Source: Miltoncostaea sp963823515 (GTDB taxonomy: Bacteria > Actinomycetota > Thermoleophilia > Miltoncostaeales > Miltoncostaeaceae). From it: DNA of 64,000 nucleotides. The DNA lies in contig CAWGMB010000014.1 in NCBI GenBank assembly GCA_963823515.1, positions 1 through 64,000 of the forward strand, read 5' to 3'. The notes beneath the pieces are model-generated. The model had not been told where the DNA came from, searched no databases, and saw nothing but the letters and a program-made list of their open reading frames with translations. This document shows, one piece after another, positions 54,696 to 63,171 of this stretch (position 1 is the stretch's first letter; each line of letters begins with the position of its first letter). A program made the position numbers and the translations under genes.

Positions 54696-55867
54696 TGGCC
54701 CGGCCGGTCGGCGCGGCGCGCCTGCGGCAGCTGCCGCCCTACATGTTCGCCCAGATCGAGCAGAAGATCGCCGCCAAGCGGGCGGAGGGGGTCGACATCA
54801 TCTCGCTGGGCATCGGCGACCCCGACACGCCGACGCCGCCGTTCATCGTCGAGGTCATGCGCGAGCAGGTCGCGCGGCCCGACACCCACCAGTACCCGTC
54901 GAATCGCGGACGCGAGAGCTTCCGTCAGGCGCTGGCCGGCTTCTACTCGGAGCGCTTCGGCGTGACCCTCGACCCGGCGACGCAGATCATCCCGGCGATG
55001 GGCGCCAAGGAGGCCGTGGCCAACGTCAACCTCGCCCTCCTCGACCCCGGCGACGTCGCCCTGGCGAGCGACCCCGGCTACCCGGTCTACACGACCGGGC
55101 CGCTCCTGGCCGGCGCCGAGTCGGTCCCGATGCCGCTGCTCGACGAGCTCGGCTTCCAGCCCGATCTCGAGGCGATCCCGGCCGACGTCCTCCGGCGCGC
55201 CCGGGTGATGTTCATCAACTACCCCAACAACCCCACGGGCGGGGTGGTGGAGGGTGACTTCTTCGAGCGGGTGGTCGATTTCGCGCGGCGCAACGACATC
55301 ATCGTCGTGCACGACAACGCCTACTCCGAGATCACCTACGACGGCTACCGGGCGCCCTCGTTCCTGGAGACCCCCGGGGCGATGGACGTGGGGGTCGAGA
55401 TCTTCTCGCTCTCGAAGACCTACAACATGACCGGCTGGCGGGCGGGGGCGGTCGTGGGCAACACGGACGTCGTGTCGGCCTACTGGCAGCTCAAGACCAA
55501 CATCGACAGCGGCATGTTCGAGGCGCTCCAGGAGGCGGCGGCCGCGGCCCTGGCGTCGGATCAGTCGTCCGTGGCCGAGATGTGCGCGATCTACCAGCGG
55601 CGGCGCGACGTGCTGGTGGCCGCGCTCCAGCGCATCGGCCTGCGCGTCGACCCGCCCAAGGGTGCGATCTACGTCTGGGCGCGTGTTCCCGACGGCGAGA
55701 CCTCGGCGAGCTTCACCGAGAAGGTCCTCGAGGAGGCCGCTGTCGTCATATCGCCCGGCGCCGCCTACGGGCCGAGCGGCGAGGGCTTCGTGCGCATGAG
55801 CCTCACGGTCCCCGACGACCGGCTCAACGAGGCCGCCGACCGCATCTCCGCGCTCGTCGGCGGATAG
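54695..55867 (+). CDS. dapL: LL-diaminopimelate aminotransferase (DapL)
   Basis: PLP aminotransferase that makes LL-DAP directly from tetrahydrodipicolinate. The 390-residue protein has GIGDPDTPTPP, GAKEAVANVNLALLDPGD, INYPNNPTGGVV, DNAYSEITYDG and the PLP lysine K241 in SLSKTYNMTGWRAG. DapL would replace the DapD/C/E steps, none of which is in this window. This pathway is uncommon among well-studied actinobacteria. Substrate assignment is from family and from coupling to dapF. Confidence 0.9.
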   Translation: MARPVGAARLRQLPPYMFAQIEQKIAAKRAEGVDIISLGIGDPDTPTPPFIVEVMREQVARPDTHQYPSNRGRESFRQALAGFYSERFGVTLDPATQIIPAMGAKEAVANVNLALLDPGDVALASDPGYPVYTTGPLLAGAESVPMPLLDELGFQPDLEAIPADVLRRARVMFINYPNNPTGGVVEGDFFERVVDFARRNDIIVVHDNAYSEITYDGYRAPSFLETPGAMDVGVEIFSLSKTYNMTGWRAGAVVGNTDVVSAYWQLKTNIDSGMFEALQEAAAAALASDQSSVAEMCAIYQRRRDVLVAALQRIGLRVDPPKGAIYVWARVPDGETSASFTEKVLEEAAVVISPGAAYGPSGEGFVRMSLTVPDDRLNEAADRISALVGG

Positions 55868-55887
55868 CCATCGCGCCGGACCTGCCG

Positions 55888-56307
55888 GTGCGGCGCCTGC
55901 GCCCCGACGCCGTCGTCCCGACCCGGGCGCATCCCGGTGACGCCGGCCTCGACCTCGTGGCCGCGACGGCGCACGACCTGCGTCCGGGCGGGCGGGCGGC
56001 CGTGCCGACGGGGATCGCGGTCGCGATCCCGCCGGGGTACGCCGGCCTGGTCGTGCCGCGCTCCGGGCTCGCCCGCCGCCATGGGGTGACGGTGGCGAAC
56101 GCGCCGGGGCTGATCGACTCGGGCTACCGGGGGGAGCTGATCGTGCTCCTGGTCAACCTGGGCGACGCGCCCCACGCGATCGCCGCGGGCGACCGGGTCG
56201 CCCAGCTGGTGATCACGCCGGTCGCGGCCGCCACGCCCCGGCAGGTGGAGGCGCTCCCCGATTCGGACGGGCGCGGCGAGGGCGGCTTCGGCTCCACCGG
56301 ATCCTGA
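55888..56307 (+). CDS. dut: dUTP diphosphatase
   Basis: Removes dUTP and makes dUMP for thymidylate. The 139-residue protein has trimeric dUTPase motifs: AGLDLVAA, VVPRSGLARRHGV, GLIDSGYRGE, RVAQLVI and GRGEGGFGSTG at the C terminus. The GTG at 55888 begins VRRLRPDA, as expected for the family. It follows dapL by 20 bases. Confidence 0.95.
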   Translation: MRRLRPDAVVPTRAHPGDAGLDLVAATAHDLRPGGRAAVPTGIAVAIPPGYAGLVVPRSGLARRHGVTVANAPGLIDSGYRGELIVLLVNLGDAPHAIAAGDRVAQLVITPVAAATPRQVEALPDSDGRGEGGFGSTGS

Positions 56308-56331
56308 CGCCGGGGCCGGTCGGCCCGGGGA

Positions 56332-57177
56332 TCAGATCGTCTTGGGCAGGTAGCTCGCCCACGCCCCGAGCGACAGCCCCGCCACCAGGGCCAGATAGGT
56401 CCCGAGGATCAGGGCGCGGTGGCGACGCGACACGGTGTGGAAGCGCAGCGCGGAGGGGTCCTTCGCCCGCCAGGCCCTGATCCGCCCCCAGACCTCGGAC
56501 CCGCCCAGGATCAGCACCAGGATCAGGATCGGGCTGAACCAGAGGAACATCAGCGCGGCGAGCCCCGCCAGGCCGGCCACCCAGACCCACGGCGAGAGGG
56601 CCGCCATGGCGCGGCCGCCGTCGAGCGGCAGGACGGGCAGCAGGTTGAACAGGTTGAGCACGAATCCGACGAAGGTGAGCGCCTGGAAGAACTCGTCGCC
56701 GGTGATCCCCCAGAGGGAGAGGGGGACGAGCACCCCGAGCGACCCGAGCACCGGCCCCGCGAGCCCGACCCTCGCCTCGGCCGCCGCATCGTCCGGCATC
56801 CGCTTCATCGCCACCAGGGCGCCGACGAACGGGATGAAGAAGGGCGCGCTCGCAGGGATCCCCTCGCGCCGCAGCTGCAGCACGTGCCCCATCTCGTGCA
56901 CGAACAGGAGCACCACGAAGCCGGCGGCGAAGCTCCAGCCCCAGATCAGCGCATAGGCGCCCACCGACACGAGGGCCGACAGGCCCGCCCCGACGAACTT
57001 GACCTTGGTGAGCGCCAGGAACAGCCACTTGAGCTTGGTCGCGAGGACCACCAGGAGGGCGAGCGGCCCGGCCCAGCGGCGCCAGTCGCGGGTGCGCCCC
57101 TCGCGCTCGAGGTCGCGTGGCTCGGCCTCGCGGGGCTCGAGCGCGTAGGGGGGATCGGGGTGGGGGATGTCGGACAT
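56332..57177 (-). CDS. M50-family site-2-type membrane metalloprotease
   Basis: A 281-residue protein with about six membrane helices, the zinc motif HEMGH (H94, E95, H98) within a helix, and the third-ligand motif LPVLPLDGGRAMAA. Members cleave within or near the membrane. The N terminus is Pro/Glu-rich and cytoplasmic. ATG is 7 bases after TACCTT on the minus strand. Substrate unknown. Confidence 0.9.
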   Translation of the reverse strand: MSDIPHPDPPYALEPREAEPRDLEREGRTRDWRRWAGPLALLVVLATKLKWLFLALTKVKFVGAGLSALVSVGAYALIWGWSFAAGFVVLLFVHEMGHVLQLRREGIPASAPFFIPFVGALVAMKRMPDDAAAEARVGLAGPVLGSLGVLVPLSLWGITGDEFFQALTFVGFVLNLFNLLPVLPLDGGRAMAALSPWVWVAGLAGLAALMFLWFSPILILVLILGGSEVWGRIRAWRAKDPSALRFHTVSRRHRALILGTYLALVAGLSLGAWASYLPKTI

Positions 57178-57226
57178 GAGACCGAAGGTAGCGCGATCCG
57201 GGCCGGCGGCGACGCCGTCCGGCGGG

Positions 57227-57976
57227 TCAGCGTCCGCGGCGGCGGGCGGCGCGGGTCACCGCGGCGGCGTGCGCGGCGGCCTCCATGCGGTCGTCGAGCG
57301 GCGCAAGGGCGACCGGGGCCCCGGTGCGGTGCTCGAGCGCCCAGCCGATCAGCGTGTCGGCGAGCCAGGGGTTCTTCGGGAGCAGCGGACCGTGGAGGTA
57401 GGTGCCGATCACCCGCCCCGTCACGCCCCCCTCGAGGCCGTCCTCGCCGTTGTTGCCGTGCCCGTGGACCACGCGGCCCAGCGGCCGTGAGCCGGGCCCG
57501 AGTCGCGTGCGCCCGGCGTGGTTCTCGAAGCCGACGACGCTGCGCCGCTCCCCGTCGAGCTCCGCCTCGATCACGAGGTTGCCGATCAGCCGGGTCGGCC
57601 CGGCGACCGTGTCGAGGTCGAGGATGCCGACCCCGGGCATCCGGGCTCCGTCGGTCCCGGTGTAGCCGTGGCCCGCCAGCTGGAAGCCCCCGCACACGCA
57701 GAGGCCGGCCGCGCCGTCGGCGACCGCGCGCAACAGCGCCTCGGCCTTCGTGGTGGCGAGGTCCTCGGCGACCGCGGCCTGGTCGCGGTCCTGGCCGCCG
57801 CCGAGGTAGAAGAGGTCGTGCGCGCCCGGCGCGATCCGGTCGCCGATGCCGATCTCGGTGACCTCGAGCCCCATGCCGCGCCAGGCCAGCCGCCGCTCCA
57901 GGACGGCGATGTTCCCCCGGTCGGCGTAGATGTTCATCTCACCGGGGTAGAGATGGCCGAGACGCAGGGTGGTCAC
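57227..57976 (-). CDS. gatD: Lipid II isoglutaminyl synthase, glutaminase subunit GatD
   Basis: Cobyric-acid-synthase-like glutamine amidotransferase, about 249 residues. Nucleophile C95 lies in LCVCGGFQLAG and the catalytic His in GTYLHGPLLPKNPWLAD. With MurT it amidates the D-Glu of lipid II. It overlaps by 4 bases a methyltransferase gene that separates it from murT, whereas these two genes normally lie side by side. GTG at 57976. Confidence 0.92.
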   Translation of the reverse strand: MTTLRLGHLYPGEMNIYADRGNIAVLERRLAWRGMGLEVTEIGIGDRIAPGAHDLFYLGGGQDRDQAAVAEDLATTKAEALLRAVADGAAGLCVCGGFQLAGHGYTGTDGARMPGVGILDLDTVAGPTRLIGNLVIEAELDGERRSVVGFENHAGRTRLGPGSRPLGRVVHGHGNNGEDGLEGGVTGRVIGTYLHGPLLPKNPWLADTLIGWALEHRTGAPVALAPLDDRMEAAAHAAAVTRAARRRGR

Positions 57977-58740
57977 GCGGCCACCGTGCAGCGGTGGATC
58001 TGACGCTCGGAGTTGGGGCCGATCGGCGACCCCTCGAAGTCGCCGGTGACGGCCACCGGCACCAGTCCGGCGCGGGTGAGGAGGTCGCCGATCTCGTCCG
58101 GGCTGAAGAGGTGGACGCGGTGGTGGCGCAACGTCTCCCGCGTCTCGCCGTCGCGGCGGCGCTCGGCGATCCGAAGCGTGAACTCGAGCGTCTGCGTGGC
58201 GGGCTCCCAGGAGTCGTACCAGGCCGAATGGATCATGGTCGTCCCACTGGCGGGGTCGCGGAAGCTGCCGCCCGAGCGCTCCACGCCCATCGAGGCGGTG
58301 ATCTCGGCAAGGTCCGGGAGGGCGACGTCGAAGATCAGCTCGCCGTCCTCGTCCAGGTGCTCGCGCACCCGCCGCAGGCACGAGAGGCGGTCGCCGGGCT
58401 CGGTCAGCACCTGCAGGGTGTTCATCGCCACCAGTACCAGGGAGAACCGGCGCCCGAGCGCCAGCGACTGCAGCGCGCCCTGCGCCGTGGTCACCCGCTC
58501 GCGCACCGCGTGCGGCTCGTCGGCGAGGCGCCGTTCGATCTCGGCCAGCATCTCGGGCGAGCGGTCGAGAGCCCACACCTCGTGCCCGTCGCGCGCGAGC
58601 GCGAGCGTCACGCGTCCGGCCGCCGCACCGAGGTCGAGGACCGGCGAGCCGAGCCGCAGGGCCGCCGCGCGCCAGAAGGGCAGGTCCTCGGTGTAGTGGG
58701 AGTGCTCGGCCATGAAGCGGCGCGCCTCGTCATCGCTCAC
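57973..58740 (-). CDS. Class I SAM-dependent methyltransferase between murT and gatD
   Basis: A 255-residue protein: motif I LDLGAAAGRVTLALARDGHEV, motif II ALDRSPEMLAEIE, and FSLVLVAMNTLQVLTEPGDR for motif IV; the C-terminal portion has a long beta segment (TLEFTLRIAERRRDGE) and HLFSPDEIGDLLTRAGL. The gene overlaps murT by 11 bases and gatD by 4, so all three are translated from one mRNA. Substrate is not known; context suggests a cell-wall intermediate or its precursor. Confidence 0.88.
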   Translation of the reverse strand: MSDDEARRFMAEHSHYTEDLPFWRAAALRLGSPVLDLGAAAGRVTLALARDGHEVWALDRSPEMLAEIERRLADEPHAVRERVTTAQGALQSLALGRRFSLVLVAMNTLQVLTEPGDRLSCLRRVREHLDEDGELIFDVALPDLAEITASMGVERSGGSFRDPASGTTMIHSAWYDSWEPATQTLEFTLRIAERRRDGETRETLRHHRVHLFSPDEIGDLLTRAGLVPVAVTGDFEGSPIGPNSERQIHRCTVAA

Positions 58741-60103
58741 GCCAGAACGCCTCCGCGACGCCCCGCTCGACCAGGGTCTCCCGCAGGCCGAGCATGGCGG
58801 TGTAGGTGGGGAGGACGTAGAGGGTGCCGCCGGCGGGCGTGGCGGCGACGGCCTGGTCGAGTGCCGCCTCCGGGTCGGGGACGACCGCCATCGCCTCGGA
58901 GGGGTGGCCGGCGTAGCGCATCCGCAGGGCGAGGTCGTGGGCGCGGTCGCCGGTCAGCGTGAGGGACGCGGCGCGCGCGAGCAGGGGCTCGTAGTCGACG
59001 TCCCAGATCCACGAGATGTCGTGGCCGTCGGCCGTGCGGTCGTTGAGGGCGATCAGCAGGTGGAGGGGCTCGGGGTCGAGCAGCACCGTCCGCACGGTCT
59101 CGTTGGCGCCGGTCGGGTTCTTGGCGAGCAGCAGCACCAGCTCGCGGCCCTCGAGCGTCACGCGCTCGCCGCGGCCGAACGCAGCCGGGCTGGCGGCCAG
59201 ACCGCGGGCGATCGCCTCCGGCCCGATGCCCATGGCGATGGCCGCCGCCGTGGCCGCCGTGGCGTTGTAGGCGTTGTGCAGGCCCGGGAGCGGCAGCTCG
59301 GCCTCGACGGGGCCCTGCGGGGTCTCGATCCGCACCGCGACGCCGTGCGCGCCGCGCAGCGTGACGCGCGTCGCCCGCACGTCCGGGATCACCCGCGCGG
59401 CGCCGCAGCCCTCGCAGCGCCAATGCCCGAGGTGCCCGAGGGTGACGAGGTCGTAGGTCAACGGGTGGGAGCAGACGCGGCAGCGGGTGGAGTCGGCGGC
59501 GTGCGGGAGGCCCGTCAGCGCGACCGACGGATCGTCGATGCCGAAGGTCATCACGCCGAGGCGGCCGGCGCCCAGAGCCGAGATCGCAGGGTCGTCCGCG
59601 TTCAGCACGGGCGTCGCCGAGGCCGGGAGCTCGGCGACCATCCGCGCCCACAGGGCGGCCAGGTGCTCGAGCTCGCCGTAGCGGTCGAGCTGGTCGCGGA
59701 AGAGGTTCATCAGGAGCAGCACGCGGGGGCGCAGCTGGCGGGTCACCTCCACCAGGGCGGCCTCGTCGACCTCGAACAGCCCCGCCTCGGGCGCCGGGCT
59801 GCGACCGCGCGCCTCGAGGAGCGCCGTCGCCACGCCCGAGAGCAGGTTGGCGCCCGAGGTGTTGGCCACCAGCTCCCAGCCGGCCTCGCGGGCGCACGAG
59901 GCCACAAGGCGCGAGGTCGTCGTCTTGCCGTTGGTGGCGGAGATCACCGTCACCCCGCGGGGCAACTCGCTCCCGAGCTCGGCCAGCGCCTGCGGGCGCA
60001 TCCGCAGCAGCACCTTGCCCGGAAGGCTCGTCCCGCCGCCGCGCCCCAGCCGCCGCGAGAGCCGCCCGGCGGCGCGGGCGAGTGTCACGGAGGGGGCGGT
60101 CAC
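58730..60103 (-). CDS. murT: Lipid II isoglutaminyl synthase, Mur-ligase-like subunit MurT
   Basis: ATP-dependent partner of GatD. The 457-residue protein has the Mur-ligase P-loop VISATNGKTTTSRL, MNLFRDQLDRYGELE, the four-cysteine zinc ribbon CRVCSHPL and CEGCG in the central domain (a MurT hallmark), HNAYNATAATAAA, and the DUF1727 C-terminal domain (NPTGANETVRTV, NDRTADGHDISWIWDVDYEPL). GTG at 60103 is 6 bases after TACGAT on the minus strand. Confidence 0.94.
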   Translation of the reverse strand: MTAPSVTLARAAGRLSRRLGRGGGTSLPGKVLLRMRPQALAELGSELPRGVTVISATNGKTTTSRLVASCAREAGWELVANTSGANLLSGVATALLEARGRSPAPEAGLFEVDEAALVEVTRQLRPRVLLLMNLFRDQLDRYGELEHLAALWARMVAELPASATPVLNADDPAISALGAGRLGVMTFGIDDPSVALTGLPHAADSTRCRVCSHPLTYDLVTLGHLGHWRCEGCGAARVIPDVRATRVTLRGAHGVAVRIETPQGPVEAELPLPGLHNAYNATAATAAAIAMGIGPEAIARGLAASPAAFGRGERVTLEGRELVLLLAKNPTGANETVRTVLLDPEPLHLLIALNDRTADGHDISWIWDVDYEPLLARAASLTLTGDRAHDLALRMRYAGHPSEAMAVVPDPEAALDQAVAATPAGGTLYVLPTYTAMLGLRETLVERGVAEAFWRER

Positions 60104-60801
60104 CCCCGGATCGTAGCGGGGCCCTCGCGCGTCTCCGGCGCCGCCGGGCCGGCAGGGTCGCACCCGCCGTCGGCGCGGCCCACGAGCACGTCGGCCGGCG
60201 GCACCCGGAAGAGGCCGTGGTCGACCACCCCGGTCAGCGCGCTCACCCGGTCCGCGACGGCGGCCCAGTCGGATCCCGCAGGGACCGTCAGGTCGATGAT
60301 CGCCAGCCCGTCGTCGCTCAGCCCCGTGCGGCGCGCCGGAGCCAGGTCGTCGAGGAGCGCGGCGACCCGGCCGGCGCCGAACGGGATGACGGCGATCGGC
60401 AGGATCCCCCAGGCGTCGAGGCTGGTCACGACCTTGGGGCCGTCGACCAGGATCAGGAACCGGGTCGCCGCATCGGCGACGATCCTCTCGCGCACCAGGG
60501 CCCCGCCGGCCCCCTTGACGACGAGCCCGTGGGGATCGACCGCGTCGGCGCCGTCGAAGGCGAGGTCCAGGCCGCCGCCGAGCCGGCCCACCGGGATGCC
60601 GAGCTCCCGCGCGAGCGCTGCGCTAACCCTCGAGGTGGGTACGCCGGTGCACCGCAGGCCGGAGGCCACGCGGCGGCCGAGGGCGCGGATGCCCGCGGCC
60701 GCAGCCCTGCCGGTGCCGAGGCCGACCCGCATCCCGTCCTCGACGTGGGCCGCGGCGGCCTCCCCGGCCGCCGCCCACGCGAGCTGGCGATCATCGCTCA
60801 T
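60100..60801 (-). CDS. rpiA: Ribose-5-phosphate isomerase A
   Basis: Interconverts ribose 5-phosphate and ribulose 5-phosphate. The 233-residue protein has GLGTGRAAAAGIRALG, DLAFDGADAVDP, KGAGGALVRERIVA and GSDWAAVADRVSAL. Its stop overlaps the murT start (GTGA context), yet murT has its own -10 box within the end of rpiA. ATG follows TAGCCT by 8 bases on the minus strand. Confidence 0.92.
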   Translation of the reverse strand: MSDDRQLAWAAAGEAAAAHVEDGMRVGLGTGRAAAAGIRALGRRVASGLRCTGVPTSRVSAALARELGIPVGRLGGGLDLAFDGADAVDPHGLVVKGAGGALVRERIVADAATRFLILVDGPKVVTSLDAWGILPIAVIPFGAGRVAALLDDLAPARRTGLSDDGLAIIDLTVPAGSDWAAVADRVSALTGVVDHGLFRVPPADVLVGRADGGCDPAGPAAPETREGPATIRG

Positions 60802-60830
60802 GGCCGTGAAGGCTATGCGACGATCGACCC

Positions 60831-61739
60831 GTGAAGGAGCGCCCGACCGACATCGCCGTCATCGACACCCGCCTCGGGGGCATGGAGGGCGTCACCGCCG
60901 TCTACCTCGTGCCGGGCGAGCGGCCCGCCCTGGTGGACGCGGGCGCCCGCACCTCGGCCGGCACGGTGCGGGCGGCGCTGGACTCCCTCGGTATGGCCCC
61001 CGGGGACCTGCGCTGGATCGTGCTCACCCACATCCACCTCGACCACTGCGGCGCCACGGGCATCCTGGCGGCGGCGTTCCCGCGGGCCACCGTCCTCGTG
61101 CACCGCCGCGGGGCACGGCACCTGGTCGAGCCGGGGCGCCTCGTGGCCGCCTCGGCGGGGGTCTACGGCTCCCGCTGGTCGCTCTACGGCGGGCTCGACC
61201 GCACCCCCGCAGCGCGCGTGGTGGCCGTCGATGACGGGCACCGCGTTAACCTGGGCGGGGGCCGCGTCCTCGCGATGCTCGAGACGCCGGGGCACGCGCG
61301 CCACCACATGTCGGTGCTCGACGAGGCGACGGGGACCGTGCTGGCCGGCGACGCGCTGGGGGTGCGCTTCCCGGGGGCGGGGCTCTACCCGGCCCTGCCC
61401 CCGTCCGAGATCGACCTCGACGCCGGCGATGCCAGCCTGGCCCGGCTCGAGGAGATCCGGCCCCTCCACCTCCGGGCCGCGCATTTCGGTGACGTCCCCG
61501 ATCCGATGGAGGCGCTGGCCCTCGCCCGCCGTCAACTCGCGCTGGTGCGCGAGGCCGCCGAGGCGGCGGACGGCCCGGCGGCGCTGGCGACCGAGGTGGA
61601 GCGCCGTCTGCCGCTCGGCGCATCGGTGGGCGACGCGGTCGCCCTGGGTCTCTGGAGGCGCCTGGGCTGGGCCGACGCGAACATCGACGGCGTCGGGGGC
61701 TGGATGGCCTCACGCGCGGACCGACGCGCGCGAGAATGA
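60831..61739 (+). CDS. MBL-fold metallohydrolase
   Basis: A 302-residue metallo-beta-lactamase-fold protein with THIHLDHCG for the metal site, TPGHARHHMSVLDE, GDALGVRF, and HFGDVPDPMEALALARRQL at the C terminus. It is close to the group of uncharacterised hydrolases, possibly glyoxalase II-like. The start is GTG at 60831, 29 bases from the divergent rpiA start. Confidence 0.88.
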   Translation: MKERPTDIAVIDTRLGGMEGVTAVYLVPGERPALVDAGARTSAGTVRAALDSLGMAPGDLRWIVLTHIHLDHCGATGILAAAFPRATVLVHRRGARHLVEPGRLVAASAGVYGSRWSLYGGLDRTPAARVVAVDDGHRVNLGGGRVLAMLETPGHARHHMSVLDEATGTVLAGDALGVRFPGAGLYPALPPSEIDLDAGDASLARLEEIRPLHLRAAHFGDVPDPMEALALARRQLALVREAAEAADGPAALATEVERRLPLGASVGDAVALGLWRRLGWADANIDGVGGWMASRADRRARE

Positions 61740-61756
61740 CCCCCTGAGTTAGTTAT

Positions 61757-61777
61757 TGTCTTCCGTACATGAAGACA
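61757..61777 (+). promoter_or_regulatory. Inverted repeat over the start of the NrtR-like gene
   Basis: TGTCTTC (61757-61763) and GAAGACA (61771-61777) form a perfect inverted repeat with a 7-base spacer that includes part of the start codon. A TATTGT box (61754-61759), in an unusually AT-rich stretch GTTAGTTATTGTC, overlaps its left arm. It is a good candidate for an autoregulatory operator. Confidence 0.6.
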
Positions 61778-62452
61778 GTCCGCACCGAGATCGTCGTCAT
61801 CGGCGTGCGCGAGGGCCGCACGCATGCGCTGCTCCTGCGCCTGCCCGGGAGCGTGTGGGCGCTGCCGGGGATCGACGTCGCGCCGGGCCGGACGCTGGAG
61901 GAGGCCGCGCTCGGCGCCCTCGTCGAGCAGACGGGCATCCGCGGCGCGCAGCTCGATCAGCTCTACACCTTCGACCGCCACGGAGGGGAGGGGGTGTGCG
62001 TGGCCCACCTGTGCCTGGTCGCGGCAGGCCGCCACGTCCTCACTCCGGGCCCCGGGGTGGTGGAGGTGCGGTGGTTCCCGATGGACGACCCGCCGGCGCT
62101 CGGGGCCGAGGCCACCGCCGTTCTGGAGTACGGGCGCTCGCGGGTGAGGGCCAAAGCGGCCTACGCGCCGATCGCGCTCCAGCTCCTCCCCGAGGTGTTC
62201 ACCCTCGGGGAGCTGCAGGGGGTCTACGAGGCGGTCCTCGACCACGACCTCGACACGCGGAACTTCCGTCGCGACGTGCTCCAGTCGGGCATCGTGGAGC
62301 CCACGGGCGCATCGCGCGCCGACGGCCCGGGACGCCCGGCCGGGCTGTACCGCTCGGGCGCCGGCGGCTTCCAGGTGCTGGCCCGTGAGCGCCGCATCGC
62401 CCGGGCGATCGCGCAGGCTCCCGCCGCCGCGTCGGAGCCGCCGCGCCGGTGA
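61769..62452 (+). CDS. NUDIX-domain transcriptional regulator, NrtR-like
   Basis: A 227-residue protein with an N-terminal Nudix fold (VIGVREGRTHALLLRLPGSVWALPG) whose Nudix box is degenerate (TLEEAALGALVEQTG instead of REUxEExG), and a C-terminal winged helix (FTLGELQGVYEAVLDHDLDTRNFRRDVLQSG; GRPAGLYR). NrtR repressors control NAD genes and sense ADP-ribose. No NAD gene is adjacent, except cinA 14 kb away, so the target is not evident. ATG at 61769 lies in a perfect inverted repeat. Confidence 0.85.
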   Translation: MKTVRTEIVVIGVREGRTHALLLRLPGSVWALPGIDVAPGRTLEEAALGALVEQTGIRGAQLDQLYTFDRHGGEGVCVAHLCLVAAGRHVLTPGPGVVEVRWFPMDDPPALGAEATAVLEYGRSRVRAKAAYAPIALQLLPEVFTLGELQGVYEAVLDHDLDTRNFRRDVLQSGIVEPTGASRADGPGRPAGLYRSGAGGFQVLARERRIARAIAQAPAAASEPPRR

Positions 62453-62546
62453 CGTTCCGCCCTCGCGAAGGGGGTAGCCGCCCGGCGAGTCGATCCGGGC
62501 CCCGTGGTAGCCTTGCACCCGTTCGCCGACGGCTGGAAAGGACGCT

Positions 62547-62789
62547 ATGGGGCACAGCAGCGCAGGTCATCAGGATCTCCCGGCAACCTGGCCCTTCCGG
62601 GCCGCCGGCACGATCCTCATCGTCGCGATGGTGTGGTTCTGCCTCGGCTTCGCGATCGAGGACATGGGCGAGGAGCTCTCCGCTCACATGCCGGTGTTCT
62701 GGCTGCTGGTCCTGGCCTCCGCCGTCTTCGTCGCAGGCGGCGCGTTCTTCAACATCGCCAAGGAGAGGCGCCGCAAGCGGACCGCGTGA
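62547..62789 (+). CDS. Small two-helix membrane protein
   Basis: An 80-residue protein with two hydrophobic helices (AAGTILIVAMVWFCLGFAIED; FWLLVLASAVFVAGGAFFNIA) and a basic C-terminal end KERRRKRTA. ATG follows GGAAAGGA, and TAGCCT (62507-62512) is a plausible -10 box. No known domain. The stop overlaps the next gene's GTG (GTGA). Confidence 0.75.
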   Translation: MGHSSAGHQDLPATWPFRAAGTILIVAMVWFCLGFAIEDMGEELSAHMPVFWLLVLASAVFVAGGAFFNIAKERRRKRTA

Positions 62790-63157
62790 TCTCCGGGCCG
62801 GCCGCGGACGACGCGGTCCGGCTATCGCGCCTGGTCGCGGCCATCGGCGACCGGGCATGGTGCGGGGATCTCGACCCGCTCACGGGCGTGCCGTCCGCCT
62901 CCGGGGCGGTCGAGGCGCCCACCTACGGCGACGTCGCCCGTGCCGGCACCGGTCTGGTGGACTCCCTCGCGCGCGCGGGGCGCTGGGATGACGCGTCCGT
63001 CCAGGCCCGTCACCTGCGGCGCTTCTTCGCGGCGGCCGGGATGAGCCTCGGGCCGATCGCCGCCCAGGCGTTCGACGGGCTCCTGGCGGCCGCGCTCGCC
63101 CGCGACCTCGACGAGCTCGGCGACTTCGTCGATCTGGTGGGGGAGATGTTCACCTGA
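62786..63157 (+). CDS. Hypothetical protein
   Basis: A 123-residue soluble protein of mostly helical prediction (VRLSRLVAAIGDRAWCGD; ASVQARHLRRFFAAAGMSL; ALARDLDELGDFVDLVGEMFT). No motif recognised. It is coupled to the preceding small membrane protein by GTGA and followed 14 bases later by the YqgE gene, so the three may form one operon. Confidence 0.7.
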   Translation: MISGPAADDAVRLSRLVAAIGDRAWCGDLDPLTGVPSASGAVEAPTYGDVARAGTGLVDSLARAGRWDDASVQARHLRRFFAAAGMSLGPIAAQAFDGLLAAALARDLDELGDFVDLVGEMFT

Positions 63158-63171
63158 GCGAGGCGCCGCCC

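Noticed and set aside
62040..62130. Active Nudix hydrolase call for the 61769 gene
   Set aside because: The Nudix box is degenerate and a winged helix follows, which fits NrtR-like regulators better.
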